The position numbers were made by a program, and so were the translations under genes. Below the pieces are notes generated by a model that saw nothing but the letters and a program-made list of their open reading frames with translations, had not been told where the DNA came from and ran no database searches. Shown here in pieces: positions 1-6,832 of a stretch of DNA of 9,559 bases (its first letter is position 1; each line of letters starts with the position of its first letter). This stretch comes from an uncultured beta proteobacterium (GTDB taxonomy: Bacteria > Pseudomonadota > Gammaproteobacteria > Burkholderiales > Burkholderiaceae_C), in assembly GCA_903928325.1 (NCBI GenBank), contig CAIYQF010000006.1:1-9559 (forward strand), written 5' to 3'.

Positions 1-465
1 AGCCACGGTGGCGGACGCGGTGCATTGAAAGCCCGCTTTGCGCCACTGCCGCAGGGCGCTGATGAGCGACCATTTGTCGCTCAGGCTCCAGCCACCGGCC
101 CGCAAAACCCCGGCCAAGAGGTTCCAGGGCTGGGGCCAATCCGGCAGCACCAACCCTTCGGTGTCGGCAAATTGCAGGCACAGCGGCACGCGCAGCAAGG
201 CGTCTTGCGGCTCCACGCCAACCAGGCGCAGCAGCTTGAGGGTTTCTTGGTAGCCACCGATGAGGATGTGTTGGCCGTTGTCCAGGGGCGCGAAGCTGGG
301 GTCGGGCATCAGGGCTGCGGGCGAATGCGCTAAGGCACGCGCGCGCCCACCCAGGCTGCGCGTGGCCTCGACGAGGGTGACACGGTGTCCGGCCTGGACG
401 GCACCCACGGCAGCGGCCAAGCCTGCCCACCCAGCGCCGACGACGCAGACACTTTTACGGCTCAC
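1..465 (-). CDS. hpnE: Hydroxysqualene dehydroxylase HpnE, N-terminal part (truncated by window edge)
   Basis: This flavin-dependent amine-oxidase-like enzyme is known to reduce hydroxysqualene to squalene, the last step of the HpnCDE route. The 155 codons present begin at a GTG (complement of 463-465). They show a dinucleotide-binding motif near residues 8-16 (VVGAGWAGL), then a segment typical of FAD proteins (LVEATRSLGGRAR) and the family-like LDNGQHILIGGY. The family is usually about 420-450 residues, so roughly the first third is visible and the rest lies left of position 1. The GTG overlaps the hpnD stop in a GTGA arrangement (462-465), which suggests translational coupling and supports this start; a G-rich stretch (GGGGCGG) lies just upstream. 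The flavin fold alone could fit other carotenoid or squalene desaturases. Its position directly after hpnC and hpnD makes HpnE the best call. Confidence 0.88.
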   Translation of the reverse strand, partial: MSRKSVCVVGAGWAGLAAAVGAVQAGHRVTLVEATRSLGGRARALAHSPAALMPDPSFAPLDNGQHILIGGYQETLKLLRLVGVEPQDALLRVPLCLQFADTEGLVLPDWPQPWNLLAGVLRAGGWSLSDKWSLISALRQWRKAGFQCTASATVA

Positions 466-1301
466 AGCCGCCCCAGCGCCTGGACTTTCCAGGCCAGCCA
501 AAATTTGCGCAACGGCGTAAGGCGCACGCGTTGGGTGAGCACGGGAAATCCTTGCGCCTCTATTTCCCGCAGCAAGGCGCGGTAGATGCTAGCCATCATC
601 AGGCCCGGTTTTTGGCTGCGGTGGTCGGCCGCAGGCAAGAGGGCCAGCGCCTCGTCGTACAAGGCATGCGCGCGCTGGGCCTGGAACTGCATCAAGGCCG
701 TGAAGCGCTCAGACGGCAGGCGCTTGAGGATCGCATGGGCTTTGACGTCAAACTGCTGCAACTCGCTCACCGGCAGGTAGATGCGGCCGCGCTGCGCGTC
801 TTCACCGACGTCGCGGATGATGTTGGTCAGCTGCAAAGCTTGGCCCAACGTGTGCGCATAGACGGTGGTTTGCGTCTGGGTTTGGCCAAAGATGGAGGCG
901 GCCACTTCGCCCACCACACCGGCCACCAGGTGGCAGTAGCGCTGCAGATTGGCGTAGTCCAGGTAGCGGGTTTGCTCCAGGTCCATCTGGCAGCCTTGGA
1001 TCACGCTGTGCAGGTGGTGCTGGGTAATGCCGTAGTGCGGCGCCAGCGGCATGAGGGCCAGCATGACGGGGTGGCTGGGGCGCCCTGCGTAGGCTTGGGC
1101 AACTTCCTGGACCCACCACGCCAGCTTGGTGGCGGCTACACCCAAGTCGATGGCATCGTCGACCACGTCGTCGACTTCGCGGCAAAAGGCATAAAACGCG
1201 GTGATCGCTGCGCGACGGGGTGCAGGCAAAAACAAAAAGGCGTAGTAAAAACTGCTGCCTGAGGCGGCCGCCTTTTGTTCCACGTATTGCGCCGGTGTCA
1301 T
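462..1301 (-). CDS. hpnD: Presqualene diphosphate synthase HpnD
   Basis: The 279-residue protein is a trans-isoprenyl diphosphate synthase of the squalene/phytoene synthase family. HpnD is known to join two farnesyl diphosphates into presqualene diphosphate, the first step toward squalene and hopanoids. The first Asp-rich motif is at residues 44-49 (DDVVDD, preceded by FCRE) and the second at about 160-168 (NIIRDVGED), followed by RGRIYLP. These are the Mg-diphosphate binding sites of the family. The length is normal. I chose the ATG at 1299-1301 because the protein then starts just before the conserved YYAFLFLPAPRR segment; a longer in-frame extension to 1472 would run into hpnC and is Cys-rich junk. 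It sits 22 bp after hpnC and its stop overlaps hpnE, so the three are almost certainly one transcript. HpnC and HpnD are paralogues. This one is called HpnD from the NIIRD motif and strong similarity to phytoene-synthase-type enzymes. Confidence 0.92.
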   Translation of the reverse strand: MTPAQYVEQKAAASGSSFYYAFLFLPAPRRAAITAFYAFCREVDDVVDDAIDLGVAATKLAWWVQEVAQAYAGRPSHPVMLALMPLAPHYGITQHHLHSVIQGCQMDLEQTRYLDYANLQRYCHLVAGVVGEVAASIFGQTQTQTTVYAHTLGQALQLTNIIRDVGEDAQRGRIYLPVSELQQFDVKAHAILKRLPSERFTALMQFQAQRAHALYDEALALLPAADHRSQKPGLMMASIYRALLREIEAQGFPVLTQRVRLTPLRKFWLAWKVQALGRL

Positions 1302-1323
1302 GGCGACATTGTCGCTCAGGCCG

Positions 1324-2166
1324 CTACATCCAGACTGCGCGCCAGAGCAGCAGCGGCGCGTCCCAGGCGCGCAGGCGCGGGCGCTCGTGCAATACCCGGC
1401 CTTGCAATGCCTGTACTTTGTCCAGTATGCGCAAGCCGCCTTGCACCACCAGGCGCAGCTCCCAACCGGCACGGCCAGGCACGCGGTGCACCAGGGGCGC
1501 GCCGCTTTGCATGCGCTGGCGCGCGCTCGCCGCGCACTCCGCGATCAAGCCGTTGGCCCGGTGCGCCTGCGCGGGGTTACGCAAATCGGCCAGCGTGAGC
1601 CCCCAGCGCGCGCAGTTGTCCAGAGCAAAGTAGCAACGCCCGCGCGGCAGGTCGCGGCTGGGGTCTTGCCAAAAGTTGGTCAGTTGCAGGGCACTGCAAA
1701 TGGCGTCGCTCCAAGCCAGTGACTGCGCGTCATCCACGCCGTACAGGTGCAGCAGCAAGCGCCCCACCGGGTTGGCGGAGCGACGGCAGTAGTCCATCAG
1801 CCCGGCTTCGTCGGCGTAGCCAGTGCCGTCGCGGGTCTTTTCGATGTCTTGTACAAAGGCGTCAAGAAGGGCGTGTAGCAGCGCCGCAGGCAGGGCATGG
1901 GTCGAGACGGCGTGGCGTAAAGGGATGAAGACCTCGGGCCAGCGCCCAGTCGGCGACGCTGGTTTGGCGCAAGCGGCTTCCAGCTCGGTGCGGTAGGCCT
2001 GTACATCGGCCAGACGTTGGATGGGGTTGGCATCGCCTTCATCTGCCAGGTCGTCAGCCGCACGGGCGAAGTGGTAGATCGCGGCAATGGGTGCACGCAG
2101 GCGGGGTGGGCAAAGCCAGGAGGCAACGGGAAAGTTTTCGTAATGCGAGATGGGGCGGTGCTGCAT
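1324..2166 (-). CDS. hpnC: Hydroxysqualene synthase HpnC
   Basis: The 280-residue paralogue of HpnD is the first gene of the minus-strand hpnC-hpnD-hpnE operon. HpnC is known to convert presqualene diphosphate to hydroxysqualene. Visible marks are the N-terminal HYENFPVASWL segment typical of HpnC, the first Asp-rich site at about residues 33-43 (FARAADDLADE), and NFWQDPSRD at 164-172, where HpnC proteins carry NFWQD in place of the NIIRD of HpnD. The start is the ATG at 2164-2166, which places HYENFPVAS at residues 8-16; the open frame continues upstream to 2250 but that part looks unrelated. A short AGGG lies only a few bases before the ATG, so the ribosome-binding site is weak. The gene diverges from the efflux operon and shares a 124-bp intergenic region with it. 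I could not find a convincing promoter for hpnC on the minus strand. Confidence 0.92.
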   Translation of the reverse strand: MQHRPISHYENFPVASWLCPPRLRAPIAAIYHFARAADDLADEGDANPIQRLADVQAYRTELEAACAKPASPTGRWPEVFIPLRHAVSTHALPAALLHALLDAFVQDIEKTRDGTGYADEAGLMDYCRRSANPVGRLLLHLYGVDDAQSLAWSDAICSALQLTNFWQDPSRDLPRGRCYFALDNCARWGLTLADLRNPAQAHRANGLIAECAASARQRMQSGAPLVHRVPGRAGWELRLVVQGGLRILDKVQALQGRVLHERPRLRAWDAPLLLWRAVWM

Positions 2167-2188
2167 AGCCCTATTTTGCCTTGTCGGC

Positions 2189-2217
2189 TTGACAAAAATG
2201 GCCAGTCCGACTAAATT
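2189..2217 (+). promoter_or_regulatory. Predicted sigma-70 promoter of the RND efflux operon
   Basis: A perfect -35 hexamer TTGACA (2189-2194) is followed, after a 17-bp spacer, by TAAATT (2212-2217; 4 of 6 matches to TATAAT). Transcription would start near 2223-2226 and give a leader of about 65 bases before the lipoprotein ATG at 2291. It is the best sigma-70-type match I saw in the intergenic regions. It is read from sequence only. Confidence 0.6.
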
Positions 2218-2238
2218 ACTAACCGGCTGGTCATTATT
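2215..2238. promoter_or_regulatory. Operator-like imperfect palindrome over the predicted transcription start
   Basis: The core TAACCGGCTGGTCA (2220-2233) fits the symmetric pattern TnACCnGCnGGTnA, with its centre between 2226 and 2227. Extended to 2215-2238, 8 of 12 base pairs are symmetric. It begins at the end of the predicted -10 and covers the expected start site, which is where a repressor would block transcription. TetR-type repressors commonly bind such sites at RND pump promoters. No regulator gene is adjacent in this window, so the binding protein is unknown. A looser outer inverted pair (CCAG at 2202-2205, CTGG at 2227-2230) brackets the -10. Confidence 0.4.
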
Positions 2239-2290
2239 AATGCATGCCAAAATTCAAAGCACTTCATTCTTACAGCGCGTCCCAAACCCT

Positions 2291-3418
2291 ATGAAATTCC
2301 CGAAGACCTTTCCTCGCTCCACCCTGCTGTTGGCCGCAGTTGTCTTGGCTGCCTGCACCAAGCCGACTCCTCCCTCCGAGCCTGTTCGTGCGGTCAAGGT
2401 GCTTGCGGTCGCCAGCGACGGCATTCGCTCTGGCTCCGAGTATTCGGCTGAGGTGCGGCCCCGCGTGGAGTCCCGCCTGGGTTTTCGGGTCAGCGGCAAG
2501 CTGTTGCGCAGGATGGTGGAGGTCGGGCAGCATGTGAAGGTGGGGGAGGCATTGGCGCAGCTGGACGCGCAGGATTACAAGCTCTCGTTAGACGCTGCGC
2601 GTGCCCAGTTGGCCGCAGCCGTGGCTAACCGCGACCTTGCTGGCGCCGATTTCAAGCGGTTTAAAGACCTGCGCGAGCAAAACTTCATCAGTGCCGCCGA
2701 GCTGGAGCGGCGCGAGGTGGCCCTTCAATCGGCCCAGTCCCAGGTGGACCAGGCCCAGGCCCAACTCAGCGCCCAAGGCAACCAAAGCGCCTACACCACG
2801 CTGGTGGCTGATGCAGCGGGAGTCATCACGTCGGTGGATGCGGAGCCTGGACAGGTGCTCGCTGCGGGGACTCCGGTGGTTCGCATTGCCCAGGACGGCG
2901 CGCGGGATGTGGTGTTTTCGGTTCCGGAAGACAAGGTGGGCAAAGTCACACTGGGTTCGACCGTGGTGGTGCACGCTTGGTCCAGCGCGCTGGTGGCCCA
3001 GGCCAAGGTGCGTGAAGTCTCTGCCAGCGCGGACCCGGTGACCCGCACTTTCACGGTCAAGGCTGCTCTGCCGACTGCGGATTTGTGGACGCTGGGAAGT
3101 ACCGTGGTGGCGGTGCCCGAAGTGCTGGACCGCTCGGGGCCCGTGTTTATTAAGTTGCCTACCAGCGCCCTACAGCACGACGGGAAAACCGCTGCGGTGT
3201 GGGTGGTGGAGCGTGCCAGCATGAGCGTGCGCTTGCAGCCCATTGCCATTGCCACGGCAGACGGCAACGAAGTGGTGGTGGCCAGCGGTTTGCAGCCGGG
3301 CATGGAGGTGGTGGTAGCCGGCGTGCATGTGCTCTCGCCGGGTCAAAAGGTCACTATTTATCAGGACCCACTGGGCGCTGCACCGCCGCAAAGCACGCCT
3401 ACCAGTGCAGCGAAGTGA
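2291..3418 (+). CDS. RND efflux periplasmic adaptor (membrane fusion) lipoprotein
   Basis: This 375-residue AcrA/MexA-type adaptor would link the inner-membrane pump encoded next to it to an outer-membrane channel. The N-terminus is a lipoprotein signal: basic start (MKFPK), hydrophobic stretch, then lipobox LAAC with the modified Cys at residue 22. A first lipoyl-like half is seen around residues 65-92 (VSGKLLRRMVEVGQHVKVGEAL). An Ala/Gln-rich alpha-hairpin follows at about 93-175, then the second lipoyl half (ADAAGVITSVDAEPGQVL) and beta-barrel and membrane-proximal regions with VPEDKVGKV. The lipobox decides the start at 2291; upstream in-frame ATGs at 2150 and 2240 would bury the signal peptide. 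No strong Shine-Dalgarno is visible. Residue +2 after the Cys is Thr, not the Asp that retains lipoproteins in the inner membrane in enteric bacteria. The stop is 7 bp before the pump gene, so the two are an operon. The substrate cannot be told from sequence. Confidence 0.93.
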   Translation: MKFPKTFPRSTLLLAAVVLAACTKPTPPSEPVRAVKVLAVASDGIRSGSEYSAEVRPRVESRLGFRVSGKLLRRMVEVGQHVKVGEALAQLDAQDYKLSLDAARAQLAAAVANRDLAGADFKRFKDLREQNFISAAELERREVALQSAQSQVDQAQAQLSAQGNQSAYTTLVADAAGVITSVDAEPGQVLAAGTPVVRIAQDGARDVVFSVPEDKVGKVTLGSTVVVHAWSSALVAQAKVREVSASADPVTRTFTVKAALPTADLWTLGSTVVAVPEVLDRSGPVFIKLPTSALQHDGKTAAVWVVERASMSVRLQPIAIATADGNEVVVASGLQPGMEVVVAGVHVLSPGQKVTIYQDPLGAAPPQSTPTSAAK

Positions 3419-3425
3419 GCCGCAC

Positions 3426-6400
3426 ATGAAACAAGACACTCCCAAGCCAGGCTTTAACCTTTCCCGGTGGGCGCTAGAGCACGGCGCGCTGACCCGCTAT
3501 TTGATGCTGGTGCTGATGGTGTTGGGCATGGCCTCGTACTTTGAGCTGGGCCAGGATGAAGATCCGCCGTTTACCTTCCGGATCATGGTTGTGCGGGCTT
3601 TCTGGCCCGGTGCCACCGCCCAGCAAATGGCTGAACAGGTGACCGACAAAGTGGAGCGCGCCCTGCAAGACGTGCCCTACGCCGACAAGATCCGAAGTTT
3701 TTCTAAGCCCGGCGAGACGACTATCTTCTTCCAGGTCAAAGACTCCACCAAGCCAGCGGAAGTGGCCAACCTGTGGTACGTGGTGCGCAAAAAGGTAGGC
3801 GATATGCGCTTTAACCTGCCATCCGGTGTGCAAGGCCCGTTTTTCAACGATGAGTTTGGGGACGTGTATGGCGTGATTTATGCGCTGGAGGCAGACGGAT
3901 TTTCCGACGTCGAGGGCAAGGCCGCCGCCGACGACGTGCGGCAGCGTTTGCTGCGTGTACCTGATGTCAACAAGGTAGACCTGTTTGGCGTGCAGGACGA
4001 AAAAATCTACATTGAAATTTCGCAAAAGCGCCTAGCCCAACTCGGTCTGGACATGAACCAGGTGCTGGCCCAATTGGGGCAGCAAAACGCGATTGAGAGC
4101 GCTGGAACTGTGCAAACGCCCTTGGACGTGGTGCAGGTGCGGGTGGCTGGCCAGTTTGAAGCGGTGCAAGAGCTGCGCGCCATGCCGATTCGCGGCGTCT
4201 CGGGCAACCAGATCCACTTGGGCGATATCGCCGAGGTCAAGCGCGGCGTGATCGACCCGGCGGGAGTGAAGATGCACTTTCAGGGCAAGCAGGTCATAGG
4301 CCTTGGCATTTCCATGACCAAGGGCGGTGACATCATCGCCCTGGGCAAGGCGCTCAAGGCGACCACCGCCAGCATCAATGCGGCGCTGCCAGCGGGTCTG
4401 CGTCTGGTTGAAGTGCAAGACCAACCGACTGCGGTGGCGGAGTCGGTCAACGAGTTTGTGCGCGCGCTGGTCGAAGCCATCGTGATCGTTCTGGCAGTGA
4501 GTTTTATCGCGCTCGGGTTTCACAAGCGTCCCGGCGACACACGGTGGTACCAGCGCTATTACGTGGACGTGCGCCCGGGGTTGGTGGTGGGAATCACCAT
4601 TCCCCTGGTGCTGGCAGTGACCTTTTTAGGCATGTATTACTGCGGCATCGGGTTGCACAAAATATCACTGGGCTCACTCATTATTTCGCTGGGTTTGCTG
4701 GTGGATGACGCCATCATTGCGGTGGAAATGATGGTGCGCAAGATGGAGCAGGGTTATGACAAGGTGCGCGCAGCCACCTTCGCTTATGAGATCACGGCCA
4801 TGCCCATGCTGACCGGCACCCTGATTACGGCTGTGGGATTTTTGCCCATCGGCATTGCAAAGTCGGTCACCGGCGAATACACCTTTGCCATCTTTGGCGT
4901 CACGGTACTGGCCTTGGTCTTGAGTTGGTTGGTGTCGGTGTACTTTGTTCCGTACCTGGGCACCTTGTTCTTGAAAACCAAGCCACACGCTGCCGACGAG
5001 GATGAAAATGCCCTGTATGACACGCCTTTTTACAGAGGTTTTCGCGGGGCTGTGAATTGGTGCATTTTGCACCGCTGGGTAACGATTGCCTTGATGCTGG
5101 CAACGTTTGGTGCCGGTATTTTTGGTATGGGTCGTGTGCAGCAGCAGTTCTTTCCGGACTCCAGCCGCCCAGAAGTCCTGATGGACGTCTGGTATCCCGA
5201 GGGCACTTCATTCGCTGCCAACGAAGAAACGACCGCGCGCATTGAGGCGCGCATGATGCAAGAGTCTGGCATCGATAGCGTGACCAGCTGGATTGGCTCG
5301 GGCGTTCCGCGCTTTTACCTGCCGCTGGACTCGATTTTTCAGCAAAGCAACGTCTCGCAGCTCATCATCCTGCCCAAAAACCTGAAAGTCCGCGAATCCC
5401 TGCGCATCAAGCTACCCGCCCTGATGGCGCAGGAGTTTCCAGAGGTACGCGCCCGCGTCAAGATTTTGCCTAACGGACCCCCGGTTTCTTACCCGGTGAT
5501 GTTTCGGGTGATGGGCCAAGACCCGGGGGTGTTGCGCCAGCGCGCCAACGAGGTCAAGGCGCTGTTGCGTGACAACGCCAATATGCGTGGCGTCAATGAC
5601 AACTGGAACGAGCCCGTCAAGGTGCTGCGCCTGGAGGTAGACCAGGCCAAGGCGCGCGCGCTGGGCGTTACCAGCCAGTCGATTGCCCAAGCGTCAAAAA
5701 TCCTGCTGCTCGGCAGCACCGTGGGCCAGTACCGCGAAGGCGACAAGCTCATTGACATCGTGTTGCGCGGACCTCAGGACGAGCGAAACGCCATATCCGA
5801 CATTGGAAACGCGTATTTACCCACTGCCAGCGGCAAGTCTGTTGCGCTGACGCAAATCGCTAAACCCACCTTTGCCTGGGAGCCCGGTGTGCTTTGGCGC
5901 GACGGTCGCGACTACGCGATCACAGTCCAAGGCGATATTGTTGAGGGCCTCCAAGGTGCCACGGTGACCGCGCAGTTGCTGCCTGGCTTGCGCGCACTTG
6001 AGTCCGAGTGGCAAGTTAAGGGCGAAGCGGGTTACAGGGTCGAAGTTGCTGGCGCGGTGGAAGAAAGCAGCAAGGGGTCCAGCTCCATTGCCGCAGGCAT
6101 TCCGGTCATGCTGTTTGTCACCTTCACCTTGCTCATGCTCCAACTCCACAGTTTTAGCCGTGCGATGCTTGTGTTTCTGACTGGCCCCTTGGGCATCGCC
6201 GGGGTGGCGGCGGCGTTGCTGTTGTCGGGTCGGCCCTTTGGCTTTGTTGCTTTGCTGGGCGTGATTGCGCTAATGGGCATGATCCAGCGCAATTCGGTGA
6301 TCCTCATCGACCAGATTGAGCAGGACCGCGCCCGTGGCGTTCCTGCTTGGGATGCGATTGTGGAGTCTGCGGTGCGCAGGCTTCGCCCCATCGTACTAAC

Positions 6401-6590
6401 GGCGGCGGCGGCGGTGTTGGCCATGATTCCGCTTTCGCGCTCGGTGTTCTGGGGCCCTATGGCGGTGGCCATCATGGGTGGCCTGATTGTGGCGACGGCG
6501 CTGACTCTGCTGGCATTGCCGGCCATGTACGCCGCCTGGTTCCGCGTGCGTCGCGAGGGCCCCGCAACGCAGGCTAAAATAGTGGGCTGA
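3426..6590 (+). CDS. RND efflux transporter, inner-membrane permease (HAE1/AcrB-like)
   Basis: The 1054-residue protein is a full-length proton-driven RND pump (AcrB has 1049). It shows the family layout: first membrane helix at about 20-39, a large periplasmic loop to about 340, a helix bundle at about 340-515, a second periplasmic loop at about 570-885 and a final helix bundle. In TM4 the proton-carrying Asp pair is present at 427-428 (GLLVDDAI). In the C-terminal bundle, Arg985 and Thr992 match AcrB Arg971 and Thr978. The residue matching AcrB Lys940 is Arg955 (IQRNSVILI). The Asp pair and GQDEDPPF start region argue for an organic-substrate exporter rather than a CzcA-type metal pump, but the substrate is not known. 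The start at 3426 is 7 bp after the adaptor stop; an in-frame extension to 3327 would overlap the adaptor. No TolC-like gene follows, so the outer-membrane channel must be encoded elsewhere. Confidence 0.94.
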   Translation: MKQDTPKPGFNLSRWALEHGALTRYLMLVLMVLGMASYFELGQDEDPPFTFRIMVVRAFWPGATAQQMAEQVTDKVERALQDVPYADKIRSFSKPGETTIFFQVKDSTKPAEVANLWYVVRKKVGDMRFNLPSGVQGPFFNDEFGDVYGVIYALEADGFSDVEGKAAADDVRQRLLRVPDVNKVDLFGVQDEKIYIEISQKRLAQLGLDMNQVLAQLGQQNAIESAGTVQTPLDVVQVRVAGQFEAVQELRAMPIRGVSGNQIHLGDIAEVKRGVIDPAGVKMHFQGKQVIGLGISMTKGGDIIALGKALKATTASINAALPAGLRLVEVQDQPTAVAESVNEFVRALVEAIVIVLAVSFIALGFHKRPGDTRWYQRYYVDVRPGLVVGITIPLVLAVTFLGMYYCGIGLHKISLGSLIISLGLLVDDAIIAVEMMVRKMEQGYDKVRAATFAYEITAMPMLTGTLITAVGFLPIGIAKSVTGEYTFAIFGVTVLALVLSWLVSVYFVPYLGTLFLKTKPHAADEDENALYDTPFYRGFRGAVNWCILHRWVTIALMLATFGAGIFGMGRVQQQFFPDSSRPEVLMDVWYPEGTSFAANEETTARIEARMMQESGIDSVTSWIGSGVPRFYLPLDSIFQQSNVSQLIILPKNLKVRESLRIKLPALMAQEFPEVRARVKILPNGPPVSYPVMFRVMGQDPGVLRQRANEVKALLRDNANMRGVNDNWNEPVKVLRLEVDQAKARALGVTSQSIAQASKILLLGSTVGQYREGDKLIDIVLRGPQDERNAISDIGNAYLPTASGKSVALTQIAKPTFAWEPGVLWRDGRDYAITVQGDIVEGLQGATVTAQLLPGLRALESEWQVKGEAGYRVEVAGAVEESSKGSSSIAAGIPVMLFVTFTLLMLQLHSFSRAMLVFLTGPLGIAGVAAALLLSGRPFGFVALLGVIALMGMIQRNSVILIDQIEQDRARGVPAWDAIVESAVRRLRPIVLTAAAAVLAMIPLSRSVFWGPMAVAIMGGLIVATALTLLALPAMYAAWFRVRREGPATQAKIVG

Positions 6591-6616
6591 CCGATTTCAA
6601 AGGTCCTACCACTGGG

Positions 6617-6637
6617 CCGCACCTTCGGGCGCGGTTT
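6617..6637 (+). terminator. Stem-loop with UUCG tetraloop after the efflux operon (weak terminator or tRNA leader hairpin)
   Basis: CCGC-A-CC (6617-6623) pairs with GG-C-GCGG (6628-6634) across a TTCG loop, giving six pairs and one A-C mismatch, closed by the very stable C(UUCG)G. Only three Ts follow (6635-6637), so intrinsic termination would be weak. It lies 26 bp after the pump stop and 28 bp before tRNA-Leu. It may instead be an mRNA 3' end or lie in the tRNA precursor leader. Confidence 0.35.
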
Positions 6638-6662
6638 CGGGGGGCGGGCTAAGTATGTATTT

Positions 6663-6749
6663 GCGCGGGTGGCGAAATTGGTAGACGCACCAGGTTTAGG
6701 TCCTGACGGTAGCAATACTGTGCGGGTTCGAGTCCCGCCCCGCGCACCA
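6663..6749 (+). tRNA. tRNA-Leu (anticodon UAG), with encoded CCA
   Basis: The 87-base gene folds fully. The acceptor stem is GCGCGGG (6663-6669) with CCCGCGC (6739-6745), then discriminator A and CCA (6747-6749). The D-arm has the AAATTGGTAGAC loop common in leucine tRNAs. The anticodon loop is TTTAGGT (6695-6701) with anticodon TAG at 6697-6699, reading CUA and other CUN codons. A long class II variable arm (6707-6720) forms a 5-bp stem including one G-U, with a GCAA loop. The T-arm is GCGGG/CCCGC with loop TTCGAGT. The outermost anticodon-stem pair is C6690-A6706, a mismatch; the other four pairs are sound. No clean promoter hexamers lie directly upstream. The gene sits 83 bp before tig and looks intact, with no sign of being used as an integration site here. 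Confidence 0.97.
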
Positions 6750-6832
6750 CCCATTGGTACTTGTTCACCCATTTCCGGGCAACGCGCAGCCGTCACTGGC
6801 GGACGTGGTCCCTGTCCCTTAGGAGCATCTGT

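Noticed and set aside
531..1262. Plus-strand open frame of 243 codons opposite hpnD
   Set aside because: It is antisense to a well-supported HpnD with intact Asp-rich motifs; the translation is His/Gln/Val-rich with no recognisable domain, as expected of a shadow in GC-rich DNA.
6575..6580. TAAAAT as a -10 for tRNA-Leu inside the pump 3' end
   Set aside because: The hexamer is good, but the region 17 bp upstream (around 6552-6557) has no -35 likeness; not enough for a call.
6663..6749. tRNA-Leu as an attachment site of an integrated element
   Set aside because: The tRNA is intact, no repeat of its 3' end is seen in the window, and the downstream genes are core housekeeping genes.
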